From Burkholderiales bacterium (lineage in GTDB: Bacteria; Pseudomonadota; Gammaproteobacteria; Burkholderiales; Burkholderiaceae_C), in assembly GCA_016185015.1 (NCBI GenBank), contig JACPOI010000004.1, positions 93,778 through 131,766 on the forward strand: a stretch of DNA of 37,989 nucleotides. Reading direction: 5' to 3'. Positions 9,792-20,142 of this stretch are shown here, piece by piece; the stretch's first letter is position 1, and every line of letters starts with the position of its first letter. A program made the translations under genes and the position numbers. A model generated the notes under the pieces. The model saw only the letters and a program-made list of their open reading frames with translations, was not told the origin of the DNA and did no database searches.

Positions 9792-10481
9792 ATGAGCGTT
9801 CCTATCCTGGGCATTTCCTCCATGGCGACCCGCCAGGTGCTGGCCGAACTGGTCGACGCCTACCAGCGGCACTCGGGCCAGCGCGTGGCTATCGAGTCGG
9901 TGGGCGGCGTGGATGCGGCCAAGCGCGTGGCGGCCGGCGAGGCCTTCGACGTGGTGATCCTGGCCTCCGACGCGATCGACAAGCTCATCGCCGCCGGCCA
10001 TGTGCTGGCCGGCAGCAAGGTGGACCTGGTGCATTCGGGCGTGGCCGTCGCGGTGCGCAAGGGTGCCCCCCAACCCGATATCTCCAGCGAAGACGCGGTA
10101 CGCCAGGCCATCCTGGCGGCGCGCAACATCAGCTACTCCACCGGCCCCAGCGGCGTGGCCCTGGCCAAGCTGTTCGAGCGCTGGGGCATCGCCGAGCAGA
10201 TCAAGGACCGCATCGTGACCCCCCCGCCGGGCATTCCCGTGGGCAGCCTGGTGGCCAAGGGCGAGGTGGCGCTGGGTTTCCAGCAGCTCAGCGAGATGCT
10301 GAACGTCGAAGGCCTCACCGTGCTGGGCCCGCTGCCGCCGGCCATCCAGATCACCACCACCTTTTCCGCCGGCGTCTGCGCCAGCAGCCAGCAGGCCGAA
10401 GCCGTGCGCGCCATGCTGGGCTACATGGCTTCGCCCGCCGCCGCCGAGGCCAAACGCCGCCAGGGCATGGACCCGGCCTGA
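9792..10481 (+). CDS. ModA-like substrate-binding-domain protein lacking a signal peptide
   Basis: A 229-residue protein resembling molybdate-type (PBP_like/ModA) binding proteins: VGGVDAAKRVAAGEAFDVVILA, a YSTGPSGVALAKLFERWGI hinge segment, and GEVALGFQQLSEM in the second lobe. The N-terminus, MSVPILGISSMATRQVL, has no hydrophobic secretion signal, so the protein is predicted to be cytoplasmic, which is odd for this fold. It is the first gene of the pmd operon, 27 bp ahead of pmdE. A role as an intracellular effector-binding or sensor protein is conceivable but unproven. No permease or ATPase accompanies it. Confidence 0.75.
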   Translation: MSVPILGISSMATRQVLAELVDAYQRHSGQRVAIESVGGVDAAKRVAAGEAFDVVILASDAIDKLIAAGHVLAGSKVDLVHSGVAVAVRKGAPQPDISSEDAVRQAILAARNISYSTGPSGVALAKLFERWGIAEQIKDRIVTPPPGIPVGSLVAKGEVALGFQQLSEMLNVEGLTVLGPLPPAIQITTTFSAGVCASSQQAEAVRAMLGYMASPAAAEAKRRQGMDPA

Positions 10482-10508
10482 GCAAAATCTGAATCCCAGG
10501 AGACCGTT

Positions 10509-11549
10509 ATGAAAAAACCCATGATCATCGACATCCACGGCCACTACACCACGGCCCCCAAGGCGCTGGAGAACTGGCGCAACCAGCAGATCGCCGGCAT
10601 CAAGGACCCGGCCCTCATGCCCAAAGTGGCTGACCTCAAGATCAGCGACGACGAGCTGCGCGAGTCCATCGAGACCAACCAGCTCAAGCTCATGAAGGAG
10701 CGCGGCTCCGACCTCACCATCTTCAGCCCGCGCGCCAGCTTCATGGCCCACCACATCGGCGACTTCCAGGTGTCGTCCACCTGGGCTGCCATCTGCAACG
10801 AGCTCTGCTACCGCGTCAGCCAGCTCTTCCCCGACTCCTTCGTGCCGGCCGCCATGCTGCCGCAGTCGCCCGGTGTCGATCCCAAGACCTGCATCCCCGA
10901 GCTGGAGAAGTGCGTCCAGCAATACGGCAACGTCGGCATCAATCTGAACCCGGACCCGAGCGGCGGCCACTGGACCAGCCCGCCCCTGACCGACAAGCAG
11001 TGGTACCCCATCTACGAAAAGATGGTCGAGTACGACATCCCGGCCATGATCCACGTCTCCACCAGCTGCAACGCCTGCTTCCACACCACGGGCGCGCACT
11101 ACCTGAACGCCGACACCACGGCCGTCATGCAGCTGATCCAGGGAGACCTGTTCAAGGACTTCCCCACGCTGAAGTTCATCATCCCGCACGGCGGCGGCGC
11201 TGCGCCCTACCACTGGGGCCGTTTCCGCGGCCTGGCGCAGGAAATGAAGAAGCCCCTGCTGAGCGAGCACCTGCTCAAGAACATCTATTTCGACACCTGC
11301 GTCTACCACCAGCCCGGCATCGACCTGCTGACCAAGGTGATCCCGGTGGACAACATCCTGTTCGCCTCCGAGATGATCGGCGCCGTGCGCGGCATCGACC
11401 CCGAGACCGGCGCCTACTACGACGACACCAAGCGTTATGTGCAGGCCACGCCCAACCTCAACGAGGAGCAGCGTTTCAAGGTCTATGAGGGCAACGCACG
11501 CCGTGTGTTCTCGCGCCTGGACGCCCAGCTGAAGGCCAAGGGCAAGTGA
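10509..11549 (+). CDS. pmdE: 4-oxalomesaconate hydratase (LigJ/PmdE, amidohydrolase family)
   Basis: A 346-residue amidohydrolase-superfamily protein matching LigJ/PmdE. The N-terminal metal motif is IDIHGH (His10, His12). The central [20 protein letters not shown], the IIPHGGG motif and the late [20 protein letters not shown] segment are those I associate with oxalomesaconate hydratases. It adds water to 4-oxalomesaconate to give 4-carboxy-4-hydroxy-2-oxoadipate, the step before aldol cleavage. An AGGAG site precedes the ATG. It is followed 43 bp later by the aldolase gene, in the order pmdE-pmdF known from Comamonas. Confidence 0.9.
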   Translation: MKKPMIIDIHGHYTTAPKALENWRNQQIAGIKDPALMPKVADLKISDDELRESIETNQLKLMKERGSDLTIFSPRASFMAHHIGDFQVSSTWAAICNELCYRVSQLFPDSFVPAAMLPQSPGVDPKTCIPELEKCVQQYGNVGINLNPDPSGGHWTSPPLTDKQWYPIYEKMVEYDIPAMIHVSTSCNACFHTTGAHYLNADTTAVMQLIQGDLFKDFPTLKFIIPHGGGAAPYHWGRFRGLAQEMKKPLLSEHLLKNIYFDTCVYHQPGIDLLTKVIPVDNILFASEMIGAVRGIDPETGAYYDDTKRYVQATPNLNEEQRFKVYEGNARRVFSRLDAQLKAKGK

Positions 11550-11592
11550 TCAAGCACAGCCCCATCACAGTCATAAACACAGAGGAAACACC

Positions 11593-12285
11593 ATGAGCGT
11601 CAATGCACCCCTGGGCATCGTCAAGCGCAACATCGTGCGCGCCGATGCCGCCGCTGTCGAAAAAATGGGCCAATACGGCGTGGCCACCGTGCACGAGGCC
11701 CAGGGCCGCATCGGCCTGATGCAGACCTATATGCGCCCCATCTATTCGGGCGCCCGGATCGCCGGCCCCGCCGTGACCGTGCTGCTGCACCCCGGCGACA
11801 ACTGGATGCTCCACGTGGTGGCCGAGCAGATCAAGCCCGGCGACATCGTCGTCGCGGCGCTGTCTTCGCCCAACACCGACGGCTTCTTCGGCGACCTGCT
11901 GGCCACGAGCTTCAAGGCCCGCGGCGCACGCGGCCTGATCATCGACGGCGGTTGCCGCGACATCGCGGAACTCAAGTCCATGGACTTCCCGGTCTGGAGC
12001 CGCGCCATCAGCGCCAAGGGCACCATCAAGGCCACGCTGGGTTCCGTCAACATCCCCGTGGTCTGCGCGGGCATGATCGTCAATCCTGGTGACGCCATCG
12101 TGGCCGACGACGACGGCGTGGTCGTCGTCAACGCCGCCGATGCACAGAAGGTGGCCGATGCCGCCGCAGCCCGCGAATCCTTCGAGGGCGAGAAACGCGC
12201 CAAGCTGGCTTCGGGCGTGCTGGGCCTGGACATGTACAAGTTCCGCGAGCCGCTGGAAAAGCTGGGCCTGAAGTACATCGACTAA
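11593..12285 (+). CDS. pmdF: 4-carboxy-4-hydroxy-2-oxoadipate aldolase / oxaloacetate decarboxylase (LigK/PmdF)
   Basis: A 230-residue RraA-fold class II aldolase matching LigK/PmdF in length and in text: [19 protein letters not shown], then [10 protein letters not shown], and the active-site stretch [14 protein letters not shown] carrying the conserved Arg-Asp pair. It cleaves 4-carboxy-4-hydroxy-2-oxoadipate to pyruvate and oxaloacetate using a divalent metal, the last step of the pathway. An AGAGGAAA-type site lies before the ATG. Some homologues also act on 4-hydroxy-4-methyl-2-oxoglutarate. Confidence 0.92.
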   Translation: MSVNAPLGIVKRNIVRADAAAVEKMGQYGVATVHEAQGRIGLMQTYMRPIYSGARIAGPAVTVLLHPGDNWMLHVVAEQIKPGDIVVAALSSPNTDGFFGDLLATSFKARGARGLIIDGGCRDIAELKSMDFPVWSRAISAKGTIKATLGSVNIPVVCAGMIVNPGDAIVADDDGVVVVNAADAQKVADAAAARESFEGEKRAKLASGVLGLDMYKFREPLEKLGLKYID

Positions 12286-12324
12286 GCTGCTCCTCCGTTC
12301 ACACACCACCAGAGGGGACACGCC

Positions 12325-13134
12325 ATGAACATGCTACGTCGAACTTGGTTCACGGGCCTGCTGGCCGCCGCCGCGCTGCTGGCCGGCTGTGCCGTCACGC
12401 CGCCCCCGGCGCCCACGCCCCAGGCACGTGCTGCGCTGGCACCCGATGGCAAGCTGCGCGTCGGTGTCTACTCGGGCAGCCCGACCTCGATGGTGACCGA
12501 CAAGAACGGCAAGCCAGCGGGCGTGGCCTATGACCTCGGTCATGAACTCGCACGCTGGCTGGGTGTGAAGGTCGAGCTGATCGAATACAAGCGCGTGGCC
12601 GAGGTGATCGAAGCCATGAAGATCGGCGAGGTGGACTTCACCTTCACCAACGCCACCGACGCCCGCGCCCGCGATGTCAACTTCACCCTGCCCCTGGTCA
12701 GCCTGGAGCTGGGCTACCTGGTGCCGGCCGGCAGCTCGCTGCAAAGCGCCAGCGAGATCGATCGCGCGGGCATCCAGGTCGGTGTCAGCCAGGGCAGTAC
12801 CTCCCAGGGTGTGCTCACGCGCACCTACAAGCAGGCCCAGGTGGTGCCGCAGCCCACCCTCAAGGCCGCGGCCGAGCAACTGACCGCGCGCAAGATCGAT
12901 GCCTTCGCCACCAACAAGGGCATCCTCTACGAAATGGCCGATGGCCTGCCCGGCGCGCGCGTGCTGGACGGCCGTTGGGGCCTGGAGAACCTGGCCATCG
13001 CCACGCCCAAGGGGCGCGAGGCAGGCCTGTCCTACCTGAGCAGCTTCGCCCTGACCGTGCGCCGTGACGGCACGCTGCAATCGGCCATAGCGCGCGCCGG
13101 TCTGCGCGGCACGGCCGAACCGGCCACGCGCTGA
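12325..13134 (+). CDS. Extracellular solute-binding lipoprotein (SBP family 3) inserted in the pmd operon
   Basis: A 269-residue periplasmic-binding-protein-type lipoprotein. The signal peptide ends in lipobox LLAGC (Cys22), followed by a Pro/Ala-rich tether. The body carries family-3 landmarks: KLRVGVYSGSP, GVAYDLGHELARWLGV, and GEVDFTFTNATDARARDVNFT. It lies between pmdF and pmdD with short gaps (39 and 26 bp), so it is co-transcribed with the catabolic genes, yet no ABC permease or ATPase is next to it. It may collect an aromatic or dicarboxylic acid for a transporter encoded elsewhere. An AGAGGGG site precedes the ATG at 12325. Confidence 0.85.
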   Translation: MNMLRRTWFTGLLAAAALLAGCAVTPPPAPTPQARAALAPDGKLRVGVYSGSPTSMVTDKNGKPAGVAYDLGHELARWLGVKVELIEYKRVAEVIEAMKIGEVDFTFTNATDARARDVNFTLPLVSLELGYLVPAGSSLQSASEIDRAGIQVGVSQGSTSQGVLTRTYKQAQVVPQPTLKAAAEQLTARKIDAFATNKGILYEMADGLPGARVLDGRWGLENLAIATPKGREAGLSYLSSFALTVRRDGTLQSAIARAGLRGTAEPATR

Positions 13135-13160
13135 GAAACCAAACATCTTCCGAGAGAACC

Positions 13161-14093
13161 ATGAGCAAACCCACCACAGGCCCCTTCGAGAAAACCACCG
13201 GCTGGATGGACTGGTACACCGGCCCCAGCAAACCGCGCTTCACGCTGCCCGCGGGCGCGGTGGACGCACACTGCCACGTCTTCGGCCCCGGTGCCGAATT
13301 CCCCTACGCCCCCGAGCGCAAGTACACGCCCTGCGACGCCAGCAAGGCGCAACTTTTTGCCTTGCGTGACCACCTGGGGTTTGCGCGCAACGTCATCGTG
13401 CAGGCCACCTGCCATGGCGCCGACAACCGCGCCCTGGTGGACGCCTGCCTGTCCAGCAACGGAAAGGCCCGCGGTGTCGCCACGGTGCGCCGCAGCGTGA
13501 CCGATGAGGAACTGCAGAAGCTGCACGCCGCTGGCGTGCGCGGTGTGCGTTTCAACTTCGTCAAGCGCCTGGTGGACTTCACGCCCAAGGACGAGCTGCT
13601 GGAGATCGCCGGCCGCATCGCCAAGCTGGGCTGGCACGTGGTGATCTACTTCGAAGCGGTGGACCTGCCCGAGCTGTGGGACTTCTTCACCGCGCTGCCC
13701 ACCACCGTGGTGGTGGACCACATGGGCCGCCCCGACGTGAGCAAGCCCGTTGACGGGCCCGAGTTCGCGCTCTTCCTCAAGTTCATGCGCGAGCACAAGA
13801 ACGTGTGGAGCAAGGTCAGCTGCCCCGAGCGCCTCTCGGTCACCGGCCCCAAGGCGCTCAACGGCGAGCAGAATGCGTATCGCGATGTAATTCCGTTTGC
13901 CCAGCGCATCGTGCAGGAGTTCCCGGACCGCGTGCTCTGGGGCACCGACTGGCCGCATCCCAACCTGAAGGACCACATGCCCGACGACGGCCTGCTGGTG
14001 GACTTCATCCCCCACATCGCGCCCACGCCCGAACTGCAGAAGAAACTGCTGGTGGATAACCCCATGCGCCTTTACTGGCCGGAGGAGAAGTAA
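13161..14093 (+). CDS. pmdD: 2-pyrone-4,6-dicarboxylate hydrolase (LigI/PmdD)
   Basis: A 310-residue TIM-barrel hydrolase of the amidohydrolase superfamily. The beta-strand-1 motif DAHCHVFGPG carries His37 and His39. Later segments include VVVDHMGRPD and the terminal LWGTDWPHPN with its conserved Asp, all as in LigI. It opens the lactone 2-pyrone-4,6-dicarboxylate to 4-oxalomesaconate, acting right after the dehydrogenase encoded by pmdC. It ends three bases before pmdA, with the pmdA ribosome site (GGAGGAG) inside its 3' end. Confidence 0.92.
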   Translation: MSKPTTGPFEKTTGWMDWYTGPSKPRFTLPAGAVDAHCHVFGPGAEFPYAPERKYTPCDASKAQLFALRDHLGFARNVIVQATCHGADNRALVDACLSSNGKARGVATVRRSVTDEELQKLHAAGVRGVRFNFVKRLVDFTPKDELLEIAGRIAKLGWHVVIYFEAVDLPELWDFFTALPTTVVVDHMGRPDVSKPVDGPEFALFLKFMREHKNVWSKVSCPERLSVTGPKALNGEQNAYRDVIPFAQRIVQEFPDRVLWGTDWPHPNLKDHMPDDGLLVDFIPHIAPTPELQKKLLVDNPMRLYWPEEK

Positions 14094-14096
14094 TTT

Positions 14097-15414
<1,318 letters not shown>

Positions 15415-15424
15415 GGAAACCGTC

Positions 15425-16378
15425 ATGACCATCAAAGTCGCACTCGCCGGCGCCGGTGCCTTCGGCATCAAGCACCTGGACGGCATCAAGAACATCAAGG
15501 ACGTGGAAGTCGTCTCCCTGATCAGCCGCGATCTGGAAAAGACCAAGGAAGTGGCCGACAAGTACGGCATCAAGCACGTCACCACCGACCTGGCCGACAG
15601 CCTCAAGCTCAAGGAAGTCGACGCCGTCATCCTGTGCACGCCCACGCAGATGCACGCCGCGCAGGCCAAGGCCTGCCTGCAGGCCGGCAAACACGTGCAG
15701 GTGGAAATCCCTCTATGCGACGTGCTCAAGGACGGCGAGGAAGTCGTCGCCCTGCAGAAGAAGGCCGGCCTGGTGGCCATGTGCGGTCACACCCGTCGCT
15801 TCAACCCCAGCCACCAGTACGTCAACAAGAAGATCAAGGCCGGCGAGTTCAACATCCAGCAGATGGATGTGCAGACCTACTTCTTCCGCCGCACCAATAT
15901 GAACGCGCTGGGCCAGGCCCGCAGCTGGACCGACCACCTGCTGTGGCACCACGCTGCCCACACCGTGGACCTGTTCGCCTACCAGGCCGGCAGCCCCATC
16001 GTGAAGGCCAACGCCGTCCAGGGCCCGATTCACCCGGCGCTGGGCATCGCGATGGACATGTCCATCCAGCTCAAGGCCGCCAACGGTGCAATCTGCACGC
16101 TGTCGCTCTCGTTCAACAACGACGGCCCGCTGGGCACCTTCTTCCGCTACATCGGCGACACGGCCACCTACCTGGCCCGGTACGACGACCTGTTCAACGG
16201 CAAGGACGAGAAGATCGACGTGAGCAAGGTAGACGTGTCCATGAACGGCATCGAGCTGCAGGACCGCGAGTTCTTCGCCGCCATCCGCGAAGGCCGCGAA
16301 CCCAACGCCAGCGTGGCGCAGGTGCTGCCTTGCTACCAGGTGCTGCACCAGCTGGAGCAGCAACTCAACGCAGGCTGA
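15425..16378 (+). CDS. pmdC: 4-carboxy-2-hydroxymuconate-6-semialdehyde dehydrogenase (LigC/PmdC)
   Basis: A 317-residue Gfo/Idh/MocA-family oxidoreductase. The N-terminal Rossmann motif is ALAGAGAFGIKH, followed by the family's EIPLCDVLKDGEE, GHTRRFNPSHQYVNKKI and WHHAAHTVDLFAY segments, which fit LigC/PmdC. It oxidises the hemiacetal form of the ring-cleavage product to 2-pyrone-4,6-dicarboxylate with NAD(P)+. It follows pmdB by 10 bp and completes the contiguous pmdDABC set. Confidence 0.92.
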   Translation: MTIKVALAGAGAFGIKHLDGIKNIKDVEVVSLISRDLEKTKEVADKYGIKHVTTDLADSLKLKEVDAVILCTPTQMHAAQAKACLQAGKHVQVEIPLCDVLKDGEEVVALQKKAGLVAMCGHTRRFNPSHQYVNKKIKAGEFNIQQMDVQTYFFRRTNMNALGQARSWTDHLLWHHAAHTVDLFAYQAGSPIVKANAVQGPIHPALGIAMDMSIQLKAANGAICTLSLSFNNDGPLGTFFRYIGDTATYLARYDDLFNGKDEKIDVSKVDVSMNGIELQDREFFAAIREGREPNASVAQVLPCYQVLHQLEQQLNAG

Positions 16379-16403
16379 TCCGCTACCATCGGCTAGACCC
16401 CAG

Positions 16404-16441
16404 GGGTCGGATCGCTCGCCCACGGCGTAGTGATCTGACCC
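16404..16441. repeat. Imperfect inverted repeat between pmdC and the aldo/keto reductase gene
   Basis: GGGTCGGATC (16404-16413) and GATCTGACCC (16432-16441) can pair with one G-T mismatch, and extra pairing is possible inside. There is no T-run. It may be a REP-like intergenic hairpin that stabilises the upstream pmd message or reduces downstream transcription. Confidence 0.45.
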
Positions 16442-16466
16442 TTGTGCATTTCTGCAAGGACTAAAG

Positions 16467-17471
16467 ATGCAAGAACGCAAGATCGGCCCCTTCAATGTCT
16501 CCGCTCTCAGCCTGGGCTGCATGAGCCTGAGCTACGCCTACGGCGTGCCGCCTGCTCCCGAGCATGGCGAGCGCGTGCTGCTCAGCGCGCTGGACGCCGG
16601 TGTCACGATGTTCGACACGGCAGCGCTCTACGGCTTCGGCGCCAACGAAACCCTGGTGGGCCGTGTGCTCAAGGCGCACCGCAGCAAGATCACCCTGGCC
16701 AGCAAGGGCGGCATGGCCGGTGTGGACGTGGCCGGTGACGGCAAGCTGGTACGCGTGATCGACGGCCGCCCCGAAGCCATCCGCCGTGATTGCGAGGGCA
16801 GCCTGCGCCGCCTGGGCACCGACGTGATCGACCTCTATTACCTGCACCGCTTCGACAAGAAGGTGCCCATCGAAGACAGCGTGGGTGAACTCTCGCGCCT
16901 GGTCGAGCGCGGCCATGTGCGCGCCATCGGCCTGAGCGAAGTCTCAGCCGCCACCCTGCGCCGTGCGCATGCGGTGCACCCCATCGCTGCCGTGCAGACC
17001 GAGTATTCGCTGTGGACCCGCAACCCCGAGATCGCCGTGCTCAAGGCCTGCCAGGAACTGGGCGCCGCCTTCGTCGCCTTCAGCCCGGTGGCGCGCGGCT
17101 TCCTCAGTGGCAAGTTGCGCGACCTGGCCACGCTGGACGCCAAGGACATCCGCCACGGCATGCCGCGCTTCGAGCCGGCCCATTACGCGGGCAACCTCAA
17201 GCTGCTGCCGGCCTATGAGGCCGTGGCGCGTGAAGCCGGTTGTACCCCGGCGCAGCTGGCCTTGGCCTGGCTGCTGCACAAGGCGCCGCACATCATCCCG
17301 CTCTTCGGCACCACCAGCCTCGACCACCTCGCTGAGAACGTGGCGGCTGCCGCCGTGAAGCTCAGCCCCGCGCTGATGGCTCAGGCCGAAGCCGTGGTCA
17401 ACCAGCAGACCGTGGTGGGCAACCGCTACAGCGAACAGAGCAACCGCGAAGTCGATACGGAAGTGTTCTGA
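16467..17471 (+). CDS. Aldo/keto reductase
   Basis: A 334-residue (alpha/beta)8 NADPH-dependent reductase of the AKR superfamily. The catalytic Asp and Tyr lie in FDTAALYGFGANE, the Lys in TLASKGG, and the His in LYYLHRFD; the cofactor-binding C-terminal stretch includes IPLFGTTSLDHLAEN. The family resemblance is to the YakC/AKR13-type or PLP-synthesis-like reductases. The substrate is unknown. It lies downstream of pmdC behind an 88-bp gap with a hairpin and is joined to the next gene by a 2-bp gap, so it is probably the start of a distal segment of the operon that handles aromatic aldehydes or esters. Confidence 0.88.
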   Translation: MQERKIGPFNVSALSLGCMSLSYAYGVPPAPEHGERVLLSALDAGVTMFDTAALYGFGANETLVGRVLKAHRSKITLASKGGMAGVDVAGDGKLVRVIDGRPEAIRRDCEGSLRRLGTDVIDLYYLHRFDKKVPIEDSVGELSRLVERGHVRAIGLSEVSAATLRRAHAVHPIAAVQTEYSLWTRNPEIAVLKACQELGAAFVAFSPVARGFLSGKLRDLATLDAKDIRHGMPRFEPAHYAGNLKLLPAYEAVAREAGCTPAQLALAWLLHKAPHIIPLFGTTSLDHLAENVAAAAVKLSPALMAQAEAVVNQQTVVGNRYSEQSNREVDTEVF

Positions 17472-17473
17472 CC

Positions 17474-18184
17474 ATGGCTACCACCCTGATGCTTTTGCCC
17501 GGCCTCAATTGCGACGCCGCCGCGTGGGCGCCGCAGGTTGCCGCCCTCCGAGGGCAGGCCAACTGTCACGTCCCCGCCTGGGGCCTGCGCGACACCCTGA
17601 CCGCCATGGCCCAGCAGGTGCTGGACGAGGCGCCGACCGAACGATTCAGTGTGGCCGGCCACTCCATGGGTGGCCGTGTCGCGCTGGAAGTCATGCGCCT
17701 GGCCCCGCAGCGCGTGGAGCGTCTGGCCTTGCTGGACACGGGCACACACCCGCTGGCAGCCGGTGAGGCGGGCGAGAAAGAGCGGACAGGGCGTTTGGCT
17801 CTGCTGAAGATCGCGCAGGAACGTGGCATGCGTGTCATGGCCCAGGAATGGGCCAAGGGCATGGTGCACCCGGACCGCATCGGCGGCCCCATCTTCGAAG
17901 AGGTGCTCGCCATGTTCGACCGCGGCAGCGCCGCACAGTACGCCGCGCAGATCAATGCGTTGCTGAAGCGCTTCGACGCCGCACCGCTGCTGCCGGGCAT
18001 CACCTGCCCCACGCTGGTCCTCACGGGCCGCCAGGACGCCTGGAGCGGCCCGGCCCAGCACGAAGCCATGGCTGCCGCCATCCCCGGCGCGCAGCTCGTC
18101 ATCGTGGAAGACAGCGGCCATATGACGACCATGGAGCAGCCGCAGGTGGTGAGTGCGGCACTGGCGGCCTGGCTGCGGCGCTGA
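17474..18184 (+). CDS. Alpha/beta-fold hydrolase
   Basis: A 236-residue alpha/beta hydrolase. The nucleophile elbow is AGHSMGG (Ser64), the acid is probably Asp188 in TGRQDAWSGP, and the base is His216 in DSGHMTTMEQP, giving a complete triad. Esterase or lactonase activity on an aromatic ester or ring-cleavage product is plausible in this operon but is inference. The start is two bases after the aldo/keto reductase stop. A decayed copy of its residues ~169-202 is found behind arsA (20143-20247). Confidence 0.88.
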   Translation: MATTLMLLPGLNCDAAAWAPQVAALRGQANCHVPAWGLRDTLTAMAQQVLDEAPTERFSVAGHSMGGRVALEVMRLAPQRVERLALLDTGTHPLAAGEAGEKERTGRLALLKIAQERGMRVMAQEWAKGMVHPDRIGGPIFEEVLAMFDRGSAAQYAAQINALLKRFDAAPLLPGITCPTLVLTGRQDAWSGPAQHEAMAAAIPGAQLVIVEDSGHMTTMEQPQVVSAALAAWLRR

Positions 18185-18301
18185 ACTTTTCCTGTGCAAG
18201 GCTGATTCGCTATCAAATTGAAAGCAGATGGTGAGGCCCGTGCTCTGAGGGCTTGACCTGCATCAGTGCAGCATCCGGCCCGAATGTGCGATGCTTGAGT
18301 C

Positions 18302-20131
18302 ATGAGCACTGCATCTGCTGCCACCCCGGGCTTTCTGCTGGCCCCCACGCGTTTTCTGTTTTTCACCGGCAAGGGCGGGGTGGGCAAGACCTCGCTCTCC
18401 ACGGCGGCTGCCATCGCGCTGGCCGATGCCGGTGAACGTGTGCTGCTGGTCAGTACCGATGCCGCCTCCAACCTCGACGAAATGCTGGGCGTGCCGCTTT
18501 CCAACCACGCCACGCCGGTGCCCGGCGTGCCAGGCCTGAGCCTGCTCAACATCGACCCCGATGCCGCCGCCGAGGCCTACCGCCAGCGCGTGCTGGCGCA
18601 GATGGAGATCAGCGCCACCCCGGAGGAACGCGCCACCGTGCGCGAGCAGCTCTCGGGCGCCTGCACCACCGAGATCGCCGCCTTCGACGAATTCGCCGCT
18701 CTGCTGGCGAACGAGGCCAACGAAGCACAAGCAGGGCAGGGCGAAACCTCGCCGTACGACCACGTCATCTTCGATACCGCGCCGACCGGTCACACCCTGC
18801 GCCTCTTGAGCCTGCCCAAGGCCTGGACCGGCTTTCTGGCCGGCAACGACCGCGGTGCGTCCTGCCTGGGCCCGCACTCGGGCCTGAAGATGCAGGAAGC
18901 ACGCTTCAACGCTGCGCTGCAGGCTTTGGGCAACCCGGCCCTCACCACCGTGGTGCTGGTCACCCGGCCCGACCCGCTGCCCATGCGCGAAGCCGGGCGC
19001 ACCGCCGAAGAGCTGAGCACGCTGGGCCTGGCCAACCAGCGCCTGGTCATCAACGGCGTGTTCCACGCCAGCCAGCCGCACGACCCGGTGGCCAATGCCA
19101 TCGAAGCGCTGGGCCGAAAGGCCATGGACACGCTGCCCGAGGTGCTGGCCCGCCTGCCGCGCGACGAAGTGCCGCTGCGTCCGTTCGACACGGTGGGCCT
19201 GCCGGCGCTGCGCGCACTGCTGGGCAATGCGCCGGCACCAGCAGCGGAGACGACAAACGCATCAAGCGTCCCCGCCTTGCCCGCAGAACCCTTGAGCCGC
19301 CTGGCCGACGAGCTGGCCGCCGTCGGCCATGGCCTCATCATGGTCATGGGCAAGGGTGGTGTGGGCAAGACGACGATTGCCGCGGCACTGGCCGTGGGCC
19401 TGGTGCAGCGCGGCCACAGCGTGCACCTCACGACCACCGACCCCGCCGCCCATGTGGCCAGTGCCCTGAACGGCAGCCTGCCCAACTTGAAGGTCGGCCG
19501 CATCGACCCCAGGGCCGAGACCGAGGCCTACATCACCAAGATCATGGCCACCAAAGGCCGTGAGCTGGACGAGCAGGGCAAGGCCCTGCTGCTGGAAGAC
19601 CTGCAGTCCCCCTGCACCGAAGAGGTGGCCGTGTTCCACGCCTTCAGCCGCGTGGTGAACGAAGCGCGCAGCGCTTTTGTGGTGCTGGACACCGCGCCCA
19701 CCGGCCACTCGCTCTTGTTGATGGACGCCACCGGCGCCTACCACCGGCAGATGACGCGCCAGTTTGAAGGCACGGCCAATGCCAATCACATCATCACCCC
19801 GCTCATGCGCCTGCAGGATGCGGAGATGACGCGCGTCATCCTCGTTACCCTGCCCGAGGTCACGCCGGTGAGCCAGGCCAGCGCCCTGCAAGACGACCTG
19901 CGCCGCGCCCAGATCGAACCCTGGGCCTGGGTCATCAACAAAAGCGTGGCCGCCACCGGCACCACCGACCCATTGCTGCAAGCCCGCCTGGTGGGTGAGA
20001 TCCGCCAGACCGAACGCATTGCCCAGGGCCTGGCTCGCCGCACCTTTGTGCTGCCCTGGCTGCCCGAGCCGCCGGTAGGGGTGCAGGCTTTGGGGGTGTT
20101 GACGGCATCTGACGCCAAGTCCCTGCACTGA
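18302..20131 (+). CDS. arsA: ArsA-type (arsenite-pump) ATPase with two fused nucleotide-binding halves
   Basis: A 609-residue, two-halved ATPase of the ArsA/GET3 group, close to the ~583 residues of bacterial ArsA. P-loops are at residues 22-30 and 349-357, and both halves carry the DTAPTGH motif (about 158-164 and 463-469). Cysteines matching the three metalloid ligands of E. coli plasmid ArsA appear in the same contexts: Cys121 (GACTTE), Cys188 (ASCLG) and Cys438 (PCTEE). It would energise arsenite or antimonite efflux. No arsB, arsD, arsR or arsC lies nearby, so its partner is unknown. It starts 117 bp after the alpha/beta hydrolase and may have its own promoter. Confidence 0.85.
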   Translation: MSTASAATPGFLLAPTRFLFFTGKGGVGKTSLSTAAAIALADAGERVLLVSTDAASNLDEMLGVPLSNHATPVPGVPGLSLLNIDPDAAAEAYRQRVLAQMEISATPEERATVREQLSGACTTEIAAFDEFAALLANEANEAQAGQGETSPYDHVIFDTAPTGHTLRLLSLPKAWTGFLAGNDRGASCLGPHSGLKMQEARFNAALQALGNPALTTVVLVTRPDPLPMREAGRTAEELSTLGLANQRLVINGVFHASQPHDPVANAIEALGRKAMDTLPEVLARLPRDEVPLRPFDTVGLPALRALLGNAPAPAAETTNASSVPALPAEPLSRLADELAAVGHGLIMVMGKGGVGKTTIAAALAVGLVQRGHSVHLTTTDPAAHVASALNGSLPNLKVGRIDPRAETEAYITKIMATKGRELDEQGKALLLEDLQSPCTEEVAVFHAFSRVVNEARSAFVVLDTAPTGHSLLLMDATGAYHRQMTRQFEGTANANHIITPLMRLQDAEMTRVILVTLPEVTPVSQASALQDDLRRAQIEPWAWVINKSVAATGTTDPLLQARLVGEIRQTERIAQGLARRTFVLPWLPEPPVGVQALGVLTASDAKSLH

Positions 20132-20142
20132 ATCGCCCGAAC

